A stretch of DNA of 64,000 nucleotides. It comes from Burkholderia anthina. Lineage in GTDB: Bacteria > Pseudomonadota > Gammaproteobacteria > Burkholderiales > Burkholderiaceae. The notes beneath the pieces were generated by a model that was given only the letters and a program-made list of their open reading frames with translations, had not been told where the DNA came from and ran no database searches. Shown piece by piece: positions 7,683 to 16,589 of this stretch (the first letter of the stretch is position 1; each line of letters begins with the position of its first letter). The DNA lies in the NCBI RefSeq assembly GCF_902498995.1, contig NZ_CABVLY010000033.1, positions 1-64,000 of the forward strand. Reading direction: 5' to 3'. The position numbers and the translations under genes are program-made.

Positions 7683-8675
7683 ATGCGAGCCTTGCTGATC
7701 GACCGCGTCGGCCATTCCGACGCGCTGCGACTGGCCGACGTTCCCGCACCGACGCCGGGCCCCGGCGACGTGCTGATCCGCGTCGCGTACGCGGGCGTCA
7801 ATCCCGCCGACTGGAAATGCCGGGAAGGCTATCTCGGCGCGTTCATGCGGATCGTGTTCCCGTTCGTGATCGGCTTCGATGCAGCCGGCGTGGTCGAAGC
7901 GGTCGGCGACGGTGTCGAAGGCTTCGCGCCGGGGATGCGCGTGTTCGCGCAGACCGACGTCGGCGCCGGGCGCTGGGGGGCCTATGCGGAATACGTCGCG
8001 GTGCGCCACGATTCGGTCGTGCGCCTGCCCGACGCGGTCGGCTTCGCGGAGGCGGCCGCCACGCCGACGCCCGCGCTGGCCGCATGGGCCGGCCTGTTCG
8101 ACGACGGCGGGCTGCGCGCCGGGCAGACGGTGCTCATTCACGGCGGCGCGGGCGCGGTCGGCACGTTTGCGATCCAGCTTGCTGCCCAGGCCGGCGCACG
8201 CGTCGCGGCGACGTGCTCGGCGCGCAATCGCGAGACGGTCGAATCGCTCGGCGCGGCGCAGGGCATCGACTATCGCGAACAGGACATCGCCGCGGCCGTG
8301 CGGGCATGGGCGCCGGGCGGCGTCGACCTCGTGCTCGACGCGGTCGGCGGCGACACGTTGCCCGCCGCGCTCGACCTGCTCGCGCCGGACGGCACGCTCG
8401 TCAACATCATGACGCTCGCGCCCGGCGATGCGGAGCGGCTCGCCGCGACGGCGGCCGAGGCCGGCAAGCGCGGCCTGCGCACCGCGATGACCTACAGCCG
8501 GATGCCGAGCGGCGCGACGCTCGGCCTGATCGCCGAACGGCTCGGCCGGCGCGCGTTGCACGTGCCGCGTTTCGACCGTTTTCCGCTCGAACAGGCCGCG
8601 CGGGCGCTCGATCTCGTTCAAACGGGCGACGCGAAAACCAAGCTCGTGCTGCATGTTGCGGATATCGCGGACTGA
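7683..8675 (+). CDS. NADPH:quinone oxidoreductase-like MDR/zinc-independent dehydrogenase
   Basis: The 330-residue protein has the GroES-like N-terminal domain (residues 1-120, with VLIRVAYAGVNPADWKCREG) and a Rossmann domain with the NADPH-binding motif HGGAGAVGTFAIQLAA near residues 153-168. The absence of a structural-zinc cysteine cluster places it with the QOR/zeta-crystallin branch of medium-chain reductases. Substrates are usually quinones or enones. It follows the Dabb gene and precedes two SDR genes on the same strand, and GGAGACACC supplies its ribosome-binding site. Confidence 0.88.
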   Translation: MRALLIDRVGHSDALRLADVPAPTPGPGDVLIRVAYAGVNPADWKCREGYLGAFMRIVFPFVIGFDAAGVVEAVGDGVEGFAPGMRVFAQTDVGAGRWGAYAEYVAVRHDSVVRLPDAVGFAEAAATPTPALAAWAGLFDDGGLRAGQTVLIHGGAGAVGTFAIQLAAQAGARVAATCSARNRETVESLGAAQGIDYREQDIAAAVRAWAPGGVDLVLDAVGGDTLPAALDLLAPDGTLVNIMTLAPGDAERLAATAAEAGKRGLRTAMTYSRMPSGATLGLIAERLGRRALHVPRFDRFPLEQAARALDLVQTGDAKTKLVLHVADIAD

Positions 8676-8718
8676 AACCGAACGCTTCGCACCGAATCCC
8701 CCCTTCACCGGAGACACC

Positions 8719-9594
8719 ATGACCGACCCCAGAACCGGACGACTCGCAGGCAAATGCGCGCTCGTGACGGGCGCGAGCCGCGGCATCGGCCGCGCCATCG
8801 CGCAGCGCCTCGCATCCGAAGGCGCGACCGTCGTCGTGACGGCGCGCAGCCTCACGCAATCGGCAACGACCGCCGGCACGCTCACCGAAACGGTCGCGTT
8901 GATCGAGCAGGCGGGCGGCCGCGCGATCGCGCTGGCCGCCGATCTGTCGAATGCCGCCGAGCGCGACGCGCTCGTCGCGCGCGCGGCCCAGGCGGCCGGC
9001 GGCCTCGACATCCTCGTGAACAACGCGGGCGTGGCCGACTACGCGTGCGTCGACGCGATGCCGATGGCGATGTTCGACACGACGATCGAACACTATCTGC
9101 GCATCCCGTTCGCGCTGGCCCAGGCCGCGATTCCGCTGATGCGCGCACGCGGCGCCGGCTGGATCGTCAATGTCGGGTCGGTCACCGCGCTCGCGCCGCT
9201 GCGGCCGTTCGACGAGTTCGCGCGCGCGGGCGGCGCGACCGTCTATGCGGCGGTCAAGGCCGCGTTGTCGCGCTTCACGCAGGGGCTCGCGGCCGAACTC
9301 GAAGCGGACGGCATCGCGGTGAACCTGGTCGCGCCGAGCACCGCGATCCGCACGCCGGGCGCGGCGCGCTATATCCCCGAAGGCTATCCGACCGAGGACG
9401 TCGCGTATCTCGCGGAAACCGCGCTGGCGCTGTGCAGCCTGCCGGCGCGCGAGCGCACGGGCCTCGTCACGCACAGCCTGCATTTCCCGCTGTCGCAGGG
9501 GCTCGCGGTGCGTTCGCTCGACGGCCGCACGCCGTTGCCGCCGCCCGAGATTCCCGCGTATGCCCATCCCCACATCGACCCGACAGGACGCTGA
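8719..9594 (+). CDS. Short-chain dehydrogenase/reductase (SDR)
   Basis: The 291-residue protein has the nucleotide-binding TGASRGIG motif near residue 18, NNAG near 103, and a catalytic Ser with YAAVK. An insertion of about a dozen residues (LRPFDEFARAGGAT) precedes the catalytic Tyr, and a C-terminal extension ends in a proline- and histidine-rich tail (PPPEIPAYAHPHIDPTGR). It is probably NAD(P)-dependent and acts on an alcohol or ketone intermediate of the operon's pathway. GGAGACACC lies before the ATG, the same sequence as before the preceding gene. Confidence 0.88.
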   Translation: MTDPRTGRLAGKCALVTGASRGIGRAIAQRLASEGATVVVTARSLTQSATTAGTLTETVALIEQAGGRAIALAADLSNAAERDALVARAAQAAGGLDILVNNAGVADYACVDAMPMAMFDTTIEHYLRIPFALAQAAIPLMRARGAGWIVNVGSVTALAPLRPFDEFARAGGATVYAAVKAALSRFTQGLAAELEADGIAVNLVAPSTAIRTPGAARYIPEGYPTEDVAYLAETALALCSLPARERTGLVTHSLHFPLSQGLAVRSLDGRTPLPPPEIPAYAHPHIDPTGR

Positions 9595-9595
9595 C

Positions 9596-10420
9596 ATGAC
9601 GAACCCGATTCGCTTCGACGGCGGCACCGCCGTGATCACCGGCGCGGCCAGCGGCATCGGCAGCGGGCTTGCGCGCCACGCGGCCGCGCTCGGCATGCGC
9701 GTCGTGCTGGCCGACCTCGACCCGGAGAAGCTCGCTGCCTTTGCCGCGACGCTCGATACCGACGTGCTGTGCGTGCCGACCGACGTCAGCCGGCCGCAAG
9801 CCGTCGACGCGCTGGCCGACGCCGCGTGGCGGCGCTTCGGCGGCGTCGACCTGCTGTTCAACAACGCGGGCGTGATGGCGACCGGCTTCAGTTGGGAAAT
9901 CACGCCGGAACGGTTCGAGCGCAGCTTCGCGATCAACGTGCACGGCGTGATGAACGGAATCCGCAGCTTCGTGCCGCGCATGCTGGAACGCAACGTGCCG
10001 GCGCGCATCGTGAATACCGCGTCGGTGGGCGGCTTCCTGCCGAGCCCGCTGATGTCGCCGTATTCGGCGACGAAGTTCGCGGTGGTCGCGCTGACCGAAT
10101 CGCTGTACGGCGAGCTGAAGATGCTCGGCGCGCCGGTCGGCGTGTCGCTGCTCGCACCGGGGCCGGTGCAGACGGGCATCTTCAACGACCCGTTCGGCGC
10201 CGCGCACGACCGGCCGGAAGTGGAGGGCTTCGTCGACACGATGCGCGCGATGCTGAACGCGCACGGGCTCACGCCCGACGCGTTCGCCGCGCGGGTGTTC
10301 GACGGCATTCGCGACGGACGCTACTGGCTGATTCCGCAGCCGGAGACGATCGACGGCGCGCTGCAGCGGCGTACCGCCGACATCCTCGCCGCGCGCGATC
10401 CGTCGCTGCCGTCGTTGTGA
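9596..10420 (+). CDS. Short-chain dehydrogenase/reductase (SDR)
   Basis: The 274-residue classical SDR has TGAASGIG near residue 17, DLDPEK as a cofactor-selecting acidic segment, NNAG near 89, and the catalytic set Ser (NTASVGG) with YSATK. The acidic residue after beta-2 suggests an NAD preference, which is inference. Its start is one base after the stop of the preceding SDR, so translation is probably coupled. It closes the five-gene operon that begins at 6657. Confidence 0.9.
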   Translation: MTNPIRFDGGTAVITGAASGIGSGLARHAAALGMRVVLADLDPEKLAAFAATLDTDVLCVPTDVSRPQAVDALADAAWRRFGGVDLLFNNAGVMATGFSWEITPERFERSFAINVHGVMNGIRSFVPRMLERNVPARIVNTASVGGFLPSPLMSPYSATKFAVVALTESLYGELKMLGAPVGVSLLAPGPVQTGIFNDPFGAAHDRPEVEGFVDTMRAMLNAHGLTPDAFAARVFDGIRDGRYWLIPQPETIDGALQRRTADILAARDPSLPSL

Positions 10421-10424
10421 TGCG

Positions 10425-10456
10425 GCGATGCCGCGATGTCGCGATGTCGCGATGCA
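10425..10456 (+). repeat. Four tandem 8-bp units
   Basis: Four consecutive copies of GCGATGYC (the last ends CA) directly follow the SDR stop codon. The tract is short and lies in a spacer between convergent genes. No function is evident. Confidence 0.75.
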
Positions 10457-10486
10457 GGCCGGCCGACGCGGCCGGTCCACGCGGCG

Positions 10487-10735
10487 TTACATATGCGTGC
10501 TGCCGCGCGTGCGGCCGGACGGATCGCCGCCGCGATCGGGCGGCGTATTGTTCTGATCGATCTTCGCGAGCACGAAGCCGGCGTGCGGCAGCGCGGCGGG
10601 CGAATGGTGAGCGGGCCGCGCGACGTCGTCGCGCGGCGAGACAGCGGGAAACCCGGATGACGTCACGCCCGGTTGAGCGAACGCCGAGAGGGATGCGGCC
10701 GCGAGGGCGGCAGCGACGATCGCGTGCGTGTTCAT
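10487..10735 (-). CDS. Small exported protein, function unknown
   Basis: The 82-residue product begins MNTHAIVAAALAAASLSAFA, a clear signal peptide with likely cleavage after SAFA. The mature part of about 62 residues is rich in Pro, Ser and charged residues (SPRDDVARPAHHSPAALPH). This resembles the many small periplasmic proteins (DUF4148-like) of Burkholderia, but I cannot assign it to a family. AAGGAG lies upstream of the ATG. It is convergent with the SDR operon and lies downstream of the dehydratase gene on the same strand. Confidence 0.6.
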   Translation of the reverse strand: MNTHAIVAAALAAASLSAFAQPGVTSSGFPAVSPRDDVARPAHHSPAALPHAGFVLAKIDQNNTPPDRGGDPSGRTRGSTHM

Positions 10736-10863
10736 GGCGACTCCTTCTTCACGACTGACTGCGGGACCACGCAATGAGTCTAGGTCGCGAAACTTAACGC
10801 GACGTGAAGGCGCCGTCGCACGGATGGCGGACGTTGCATGACGTCATCCGCGCGCCGCGGCGG

Positions 10864-11838
10864 TCATGCGGCGGCGGATACCAGCGCGCAGAATGTCTCG
10901 AGATCGACGTTGCCGCCGCTGATCACGATGCCCACGCGCTTGCCTTGCAGTTCGTCCTTCATCCGGCGTGCGGCCGCGAACGACAGGCAGCCGGTCGGCT
11001 CCACGACAATCTTCATACGGGTCGCGAAAAAGCGCATGCAGTCGACCAGTTCCGCATCGGTCGCGGTCAGGATGTCGTCGACGTCGCGCCGCAGGATCGG
11101 GAACGTCAAATTGCCGAGATGCTGCGTCTGCGCGCCGTCGGCGATCGTGCGCGGCGTGTCGATATGCACGATCGACCCCGAGCGGAACGACTGCTGGCCG
11201 TCGTTGCCGGCTTCCGGCTCGACGCCGTACAGCTTCGCATGCGGCGACAGCGCGCGCGTCGCGAGCGCCGTGCCCGACAGCAGGCCGCCGCCGCCGAGCG
11301 GCGTGAACACCGCGTCGAGCGGCCCGACCTCGTCGAACAGTTCCTTGGCCGCCGTGCCCTGGCCCGCGATCACGTCCGCGTGGTCGTAGGGCGGGACCAG
11401 CGTGAGCCCGTGCTTCTCCGCGAGCGCGCGGCCGATCTGCTCGCGGTCCTCGGTATAGCGATCGTAGGTCACCACGTTGCCGCCGTAGCCGCGCGTGGCG
11501 GCCATCTTCGCGGCCGGCGCGTCCTGCGGCATCACGATCGTTGCCGGAATGCCGAGCATGCGCGCCGACAGCGCAATCGCCTGCGCATGGTTGCCCGACG
11601 AGAACGCGACGACGCCGTTGCGGCGCTGCGTCGCGTCGAAGCGCGACAGCGCGTTGAACGCGCCGCGGAACTTGAACGCGCCCATGCGCTGCAGGTTCTC
11701 GCACTTGAAGAACACCTTGGCGCCGAGCGCTTCGTCGATCGTGCGGGATGTCATCACCGGCGTGCGGTGCGCGTGGCCGTTGAGCCGCGCCGCGGCGGCC
11801 GCGACGTCGTCGTAGGTGGGGAGGGTCGGAGTGGTCAT
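10864..11838 (-). CDS. PLP-dependent threonine/threo-3-hydroxyaspartate ammonia-lyase
   Basis: The 324-residue protein is a fold-type II PLP enzyme. The Schiff-base lysine is Lys56 in GAFKFRGA, and the phosphate-cradling glycine loop GGGGLLSG is near residue 180. It has no C-terminal ACT regulatory domain, so it is a catabolic-type enzyme. The best family match is the serine/threonine dehydratase group that includes threo-3-hydroxy-L-aspartate ammonia-lyase. It is 57 bases downstream of a YheO-type regulator on the same strand, a pairing that favours hydroxyaspartate or a related hydroxyamino acid as substrate (inference). Confidence 0.85.
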   Translation of the reverse strand: MTTPTLPTYDDVAAAAARLNGHAHRTPVMTSRTIDEALGAKVFFKCENLQRMGAFKFRGAFNALSRFDATQRRNGVVAFSSGNHAQAIALSARMLGIPATIVMPQDAPAAKMAATRGYGGNVVTYDRYTEDREQIGRALAEKHGLTLVPPYDHADVIAGQGTAAKELFDEVGPLDAVFTPLGGGGLLSGTALATRALSPHAKLYGVEPEAGNDGQQSFRSGSIVHIDTPRTIADGAQTQHLGNLTFPILRRDVDDILTATDAELVDCMRFFATRMKIVVEPTGCLSFAAARRMKDELQGKRVGIVISGGNVDLETFCALVSAAA

Positions 11839-11895
11839 GAGTCGCTCGTCGGAAAGGTCGGTCAACAGGTAAGCGGGGCGCGCATGCGCCTCGCA

Positions 11896-12534
11896 TCATT
11901 TCGCATCGTTGTAGACGGTGGCGCGCGAGACGCCGAGATGCTGCGACACGATTTCCATCGCGCGGCGCACCTCGAGGAAGCCGTCGGTCTTCAGCATCTG
12001 CATCAGCTCGCGGCGCTGGTCGGTCTTCAGTTCGCGCGGCGTGGTCGCGAGGCGCGTCGCGAACGCATCGATGCGCTGCCGGATCGCGTCCGCGCCGGCC
12101 GGGTCGAGCGTTTCGGCGACCGGTTCGCCTTCCGTGCTGCAGAACTGGTTCAGCATCCCCTGGAAGCCGCGGAACAGCGTGACGTCGGCGTTCAGGCACA
12201 GCGCGGCCACGTAGCGGCCGTTCGAATCCTTGATCCCGATCGACGTGCTCTTCGCGGTGCGGCCGTCGGCGAAACGGTTTGCGTAGTTCGGGAGCACCTG
12301 CGGGAAGTCGTCGTCGGCGATGCGCGCCAGGCCGAGCTCGGTCGCCGGATCGCCGACCGCGCGGCCGGACAGGTTGTTGTGGATCGCGAGAATCGCGTGC
12401 TCGGGCGTGCGCAGGTCGTGCACGACGACCTCGGTGAACGGCGCGAACATCGCGCCGAGCCCTTCGGCGATGCGCTGCACCTGTTCGATCAGCGACGCCT
12501 GTTCCGACTGCGGTGTGGTGCGGGGCGTGGTCAT
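11896..12534 (-). CDS. YheO-like PAS/HTH transcriptional regulator
   Basis: The 212-residue protein has an N-terminal YheO-like PAS domain (about residues 20-130, with FTEVVVHDLRTPEHAILAIHN and STSIGIKDSNGRYVAALCLN) and a C-terminal helix-turn-helix ending in VSQHLGVSRATVYNDAK. Its ATG overlaps the stop of the upstream ybaK-like gene by four bases, so the two are translationally coupled. It probably controls the neighbouring dehydratase operon. The ligand is unknown. Confidence 0.88.
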   Translation of the reverse strand: MTTPRTTPQSEQASLIEQVQRIAEGLGAMFAPFTEVVVHDLRTPEHAILAIHNNLSGRAVGDPATELGLARIADDDFPQVLPNYANRFADGRTAKSTSIGIKDSNGRYVAALCLNADVTLFRGFQGMLNQFCSTEGEPVAETLDPAGADAIRQRIDAFATRLATTPRELKTDQRRELMQMLKTDGFLEVRRAMEIVSQHLGVSRATVYNDAK

Positions 12535-13052
12535 GCGCTGGCCTGGAGCGTGGGCGCGTCGGTGGCGTCGGGCCGCGTGATGTCGGCCAGCAGCGGGCGG
12601 GCGATGCGCACGTAGTCGGACGCGTCGAGCACGACGGAGCGGTCGAGGCGGCCTGCGTTGAATGCGATCTCGTCGTTGCGTTCGATCAGCGCGGGATCGA
12701 CGACGAGCGTCACGTTCGCGTCGAACACGAACGGTGGCACCGCGCCCATCACGCAGCGCGTGACGGCGGCCGCCAGTTCGGGCGGCGCGAGCGTCGCCTT
12801 GCGGCGGCCGAGCGCGCCGGCGACTTTCCGGAAATCGATCTTCAGATGACCGGGGATCACCGCGAGCGCGGCGGCGTCGCCGCCGTCCTTGAACGTGCAG
12901 AGCATCGCCTTCGCGCCCTGTTCGGGGCGTGTGCCGCGAATCGCGGCGATCACGTCGGATTTGCCTTCGGCCGGATGTTCCAGCACGCGGAACCGCGCGC
13001 CGGACGTATTCAGCAGGGCGCACAGCGCGTCGAAAACAGGGTAGTCGCTCAT
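12531..13052 (-). CDS. YbaK/ProX-type aminoacyl-tRNA editing domain protein
   Basis: The 173-residue protein has the YbaK/aminoacyl-tRNA deacylase fold. It contains FRVLEHPAEGKSDVIAAIRG, an early KAMLC strand, HLKIDFRKVA, and a conserved glycine-rich segment VMGAVPPFVF near residue 118. These free-standing editing proteins hydrolyse mischarged tRNA (Cys-tRNA-Pro or Ala-tRNA-Pro) or related adducts. The start at 13052 follows the family N terminus, and in-frame upstream ATGs only add unrelated sequence. The operon order ybaK-like, regulator, dehydratase suggests a link to handling unusual hydroxyamino acids. Confidence 0.85.
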   Translation of the reverse strand: MSDYPVFDALCALLNTSGARFRVLEHPAEGKSDVIAAIRGTRPEQGAKAMLCTFKDGGDAAALAVIPGHLKIDFRKVAGALGRRKATLAPPELAAAVTRCVMGAVPPFVFDANVTLVVDPALIERNDEIAFNAGRLDRSVVLDASDYVRIARPLLADITRPDATDAPTLQASA

Positions 13053-13465
13053 GTCGTTGCGGGCAGGCGGGCGCGCATTGCGGTACGCGGGGGACGGCGC
13101 ATCGCAATGCGCTGTCGATGGATTGTCCAAGTATAGACGTTTTGTCATGTCGATGGCAAAAGCCGGAAGCACGGATCGCGATGTTTGTCCTCCCACCAAC
13201 TGCCGAAAGGCCGTTTCATATCGCGGAATGCACGGCGGATTCCTGTCGCGCGGCCTTTCCGCCGCTTGAAAACCTGTTTTGCATCGCAAAATGACGCGCT
13301 TATCTCATTGAAAAACAAGAAAAATTTATATCTTATGTCTTATATAAGAGTTGGTCGCCGGCGCGCCGCACGGCGTTACTATTAAGTCCATGCAGTTCGC
13401 TTCGTCATACGGGGCGGGCAGGCTGAACCCTTTACTCAAATGCGCTTCGTTCCCAGGAGATAGAC
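13053..13465. other. AT-rich promoter region between ybaK-like gene and aceA
   Basis: This 413-base gap contains no supported gene. From about 13280 to 13350 it is strikingly AT-rich for this genome (for example AAAAATTTATATC). It holds the perfect 12-bp palindrome TCTTATATAAGA at 13338-13349, about 115 bases before the aceA start. The region must carry the divergent promoters. Confidence 0.6.
13338..13349. promoter_or_regulatory. Perfect 12-bp palindrome upstream of aceA
   Basis: TCTTATATAAGA is self-complementary and lies in the most AT-rich part of the aceA leader. A second CTTAT occurs six bases upstream. Glyoxylate-shunt genes are commonly controlled by GntR-, IclR- or RamB-type repressors that bind such palindromes. 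The factor here is unknown. Confidence 0.45.
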
Positions 13466-15049
13466 ATGTCCCAATATCAAGACGACATCAAGGCAGTGGC
13501 TGGTTTGAAGGAGAAGCAAGGCAGCGCGTGGAATGCCATCAATCCGGAATCCGCTGCCCGCATGCGCGCCCAGAACAAGTTCAAGACGGGCCTGGACATC
13601 GCCAGGTACACCGCGAAGATCATGCGCGCCGACATGGCCGCGTACGATGCCGATCCGGCCAAGTACACGCAGTCGCTGGGTTGCTGGCACGGCTTCATCG
13701 GCCAGCAGAAGATGATCTCCATCAAGAAGCACTTCAACAGCACCGAACGCCGCTACCTGTACCTGTCGGGCTGGATGGTCGCCGCGCTGCGCTCGGAGTT
13801 CGGTCCGCTGCCGGACCAGTCGATGCACGAAAAGACCTCGGTCAGCGCGCTGATCCGCGAGCTGTACACGTTCCTGCGCCAGGCCGACGCCCGTGAGCTT
13901 GGCGGCCTGTTCCGCGAGCTGGACGCCGCCAAGGATGCCGCTGCCAGGGCCGCGATCCAGGAAAAGATCGACAACCACGTGACGCACGTCGTGCCGATCA
14001 TCGCCGACATCGACGCCGGCTTCGGCAACGCGGAAGCAACCTACCTGCTGGCCAAGCAGTTCATTGAAGCAGGCGCATGCTGCATCCAGATCGAGAACCA
14101 GGTGTCCGACGAGAAGCAGTGCGGCCACCAGGACGGCAAGGTCACGGTGCCGCACGAGGACTTCCTCGCGAAGATCCGCGCGATCCGTTACGCGTTCCTC
14201 GAACTGGGCGTGGACGACGGCATCATCGTCGCCCGTACCGATTCGCTCGGCGCCGGCCTGACCAAGCAGATCGCCGTGACCAGCACGCCGGGCGACCTGG
14301 GCGACCAGTACAACGCGTTCCTCGACTGCGAAGAACTGTCGCCCGACCAGCTCGGCAACGGTGACGTCGTCATCAAGCGCGACGGCAAGCTGCTGCGTCC
14401 GAAGCGCCTGCCGAGCAACCTGTTCCAGTTCCGCTCGGGCACGGGTGAAGCGCGTTGCGTGCTGGATTGCATCACGTCGCTGCAGAACGGCGCCGACCTG
14501 CTGTGGATCGAAACCGAAAAGCCGCACATCGCGCAGATCGGCGGCATGGTCAACGAGATCCGCAAGGTGATCCCGAACGCGAAGCTGGTGTACAACAACA
14601 GCCCGTCGTTCAACTGGACGCTGAACTTCCGTCAGCAGGCTTACGATGCGCTGAAGGCCGAAGGCAAGGACGTGTCGGCGTACGACCGCGCACGCCTGAT
14701 GAGCGTGGAGTACGACGAAACCGAGCTGGCGAAGATCGCCGACGAGAAGATCCGCACGTTCCAGGCCGACGCATCGCGTGAAGCCGGCATCTTCCACCAC
14801 CTGATCACGCTGCCGACGTACCACACGGCCGCGCTGTCGACCGACAACCTGGCCAAGGAATACTTCGGCGACCAGGGCATGCTCGGCTACGTGGCCGGCG
14901 TGCAGCGCAAGGAAATCCGTCAGGGCATCGCGTGCGTCAAGCACCAGAACATGTCCGGCTCGGATATCGGCGACGACCACAAGGAATACTTCAGCGGCGA
15001 AGCAGCGCTGAAGGCGGCGGGCAAGGACAACACGATGAACCAGTTCTGA
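13466..15049 (+). CDS. aceA: Isocitrate lyase
   Basis: The 527-residue protein belongs to the Pseudomonas-type isocitrate lyase subgroup (about 530 residues), longer than the E. coli enzyme. The catalytic signature is KQCGHQ with Cys219. DIDAGFGNAEATY supplies the metal and substrate-binding aspartates, and NNSPSFNWTLNF is the conserved active-site segment. It cleaves isocitrate to glyoxylate and succinate, the first step of the glyoxylate shunt, in the cytoplasm. AGGAGATAG precedes the ATG. It is monocistronic, flanked by an AT-rich promoter region and a strong terminator. No malate synthase gene lies in this window. Confidence 0.97.
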   Translation: MSQYQDDIKAVAGLKEKQGSAWNAINPESAARMRAQNKFKTGLDIARYTAKIMRADMAAYDADPAKYTQSLGCWHGFIGQQKMISIKKHFNSTERRYLYLSGWMVAALRSEFGPLPDQSMHEKTSVSALIRELYTFLRQADARELGGLFRELDAAKDAAARAAIQEKIDNHVTHVVPIIADIDAGFGNAEATYLLAKQFIEAGACCIQIENQVSDEKQCGHQDGKVTVPHEDFLAKIRAIRYAFLELGVDDGIIVARTDSLGAGLTKQIAVTSTPGDLGDQYNAFLDCEELSPDQLGNGDVVIKRDGKLLRPKRLPSNLFQFRSGTGEARCVLDCITSLQNGADLLWIETEKPHIAQIGGMVNEIRKVIPNAKLVYNNSPSFNWTLNFRQQAYDALKAEGKDVSAYDRARLMSVEYDETELAKIADEKIRTFQADASREAGIFHHLITLPTYHTAALSTDNLAKEYFGDQGMLGYVAGVQRKEIRQGIACVKHQNMSGSDIGDDHKEYFSGEAALKAAGKDNTMNQF

Positions 15050-15071
15050 TATCCGTCGGACCCGAAGCAGA

Positions 15072-15103
15072 AAAGCCAACCCGTTGAGGGTTGGCTTTTT
15101 TTA
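15072..15103 (+). terminator. Intrinsic terminator of aceA
   Basis: An 11-bp perfect stem, AAAGCCAACCC (15072-15082) with GGGTTGGCTTT (15088-15098), closes a five-base loop GTTGA and runs into a T tract. It lies 22 bases after the aceA stop. It also abuts the stop of the convergent EthD gene (15101) and may serve both. Confidence 0.93.
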
Positions 15104-15817
15104 TCCGCGCACCGCCTTCACGACATACTGGCTCGTCGGCACCACGTCGATCTTGTCGAAATCGATGAAGCGTCCGCAGCTGTCCATCATCTCCGCCACG
15201 TTGCGCTGGAATTTCTCCTCGTCGCCGACCGCATCGAAGAACGCGTGCGGATCGGTCATCGCCGCGGCCGGGAAGCATTCCTCGACGATCGCGTCGTAGC
15301 CGGGCGCCGCGTGCGTGAGCGCCCGCACGACCACGTTCTGCACGTACTGGAAATTGTCCTGCGTATCGATCGCGACGCGCGTGTGATGACCGTGCCACAC
15401 GTCGAGCCACGCTTCGTGCGTGAGTCGCGGCGGGCGCTTCAGGAACGCAAGCTGCGAGAAGCCGCTCGTGCGTTCGCCGGGCCGCGCGGGAAAGCGCGTG
15501 TTCGGAATCGGCTGCGATTCGGTGACGAGATACGCGGCCATGTGCGGGACGACCGCGCGCACCGCGTCGTCGAACGGCTGGCGGAACATCGGGTTCGCGC
15601 TGTCGAGCCACACCGCGACGATGCCGTCGATGCCCGGGTGCGTATTGGTCTGCTTGAGCGCCGCAGCCGGCGCGACGTCGGCATCGGCGACGTTCGCCTG
15701 CACGCCGTGCGCGCCGAGCGACAGCAGCGTGTCCGCGAGTTGCGCGCGCACGCTGCGGCTCCACTGATCGGGCGCGACCTGCGCATCGCGCCACAACACG
15801 TAAATGACTTTCTCCAT
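15101..15817 (-). CDS. EthD-domain protein
   Basis: The 238-residue protein begins MEKVIYVLWRDAQVAPDQW and has two ferredoxin-like EthD repeats. The second contains RPPRLTHEAWLDVWHGHHTR, the usual EthD sequence around the conserved histidines. EthD proteins accompany degradation gene sets for ethers, aromatics and polycyclic compounds, with unclear catalytic roles. It follows a SnoaL-like gene on the same strand after 50 bases, and that pair is divergent from a SnoaL-SDR-SDR-SDR series. Confidence 0.85.
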   Translation of the reverse strand: MEKVIYVLWRDAQVAPDQWSRSVRAQLADTLLSLGAHGVQANVADADVAPAAALKQTNTHPGIDGIVAVWLDSANPMFRQPFDDAVRAVVPHMAAYLVTESQPIPNTRFPARPGERTSGFSQLAFLKRPPRLTHEAWLDVWHGHHTRVAIDTQDNFQYVQNVVVRALTHAAPGYDAIVEECFPAAAMTDPHAFFDAVGDEEKFQRNVAEMMDSCGRFIDFDKIDVVPTSQYVVKAVRG

Positions 15818-15867
15818 TGCTCCGGCTCCAGAGGGAATGACGGGATCGGCGGCGCTGCCGCCGGGTT

Positions 15868-16380
15868 TCAGGACGCGTTGACAGTGGAATCGGCCGCGTC
15901 GCGCGCACCCGGTGCGAAGCGGTTCTCGGTCAACGTGAACGACGGCGGAATCGGCGACGTGACGGTTTCGAACAGCCGCTCGTGGCGCGTCGCGTGAATG
16001 CGCCACATGCCGTCGCGCTTCACGTACTGGTCGTCGTAGAACGCGGTGCCGTGCACCAGGTAGTTATCCTCTAGATTGATCGCGTGATCCTCGAGAAACC
16101 ACACGCCGCATGCGTGATCGGCCGATATCAGCGTGAGTTCGGGATGATGGCCGTGATGCATCGTCAGGACGGTCGGCTTGCCGATCAGCGCACGCAGGCT
16201 CGACACGAACGCGTCGCGGCCGTCGTATGCATAGCGGCCGCCTTGCAGCCGCACTTCGCAGTCGTCGGTCACGCATTGTTCGAGCAGCGACCAGTCGTGC
16301 GTGTCGATCGCGCGGAAATACCGGTACTTCAACTGCCGGATCTGCTCGTATTCGAAGAGCGTGCGGGTTGTCTCGTCCAT
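15868..16380 (-). CDS. SnoaL-like (NTF2 fold) protein
   Basis: The 170-residue protein has the SnoaL/NTF2 cone fold pattern: YEQIRQLKYRYFRAIDTHDW, then LEQCVTDDCEVRL, YDGRDAFVSSLRALIG, TMHHGHHPEL, and DDQYVKRDGMWRIHATRHERL. The family includes polyketide cyclases, ring-hydroxylation accessory subunits, dehydratases and isomerases. It is first in the leftward pair with the EthD gene and divergent from a paralogous SnoaL gene at 16590, which shares the RLKxRYF and HHG signatures. Confidence 0.85.
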   Translation of the reverse strand: MDETTRTLFEYEQIRQLKYRYFRAIDTHDWSLLEQCVTDDCEVRLQGGRYAYDGRDAFVSSLRALIGKPTVLTMHHGHHPELTLISADHACGVWFLEDHAINLEDNYLVHGTAFYDDQYVKRDGMWRIHATRHERLFETVTSPIPPSFTLTENRFAPGARDAADSTVNAS

Positions 16381-16589
16381 CGCCGTATCTCGTGGTGGTG
16401 TCGTTCGATGGTAGGAACGAAGCCGCCCGCGTCACATCGTCTGTTCGGACGAACGCGGCGACGGCATCGTCGGCGCATGCCGATACAGACCACCGGATTC
16501 ATCCAAACAGGTGATGGCCGCGCTCTCGTGCGCCTGTAACGTGGCGTCGACGCGGCTTCGAGCCGCGCACACGAGACCAAGGAGACGGC

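Noticed and set aside
10425..10456. Tandem octamers as a regulatory iteron
   Set aside because: Only four short units downstream of a stop codon between convergent genes, with no nearby replication or regulator gene.
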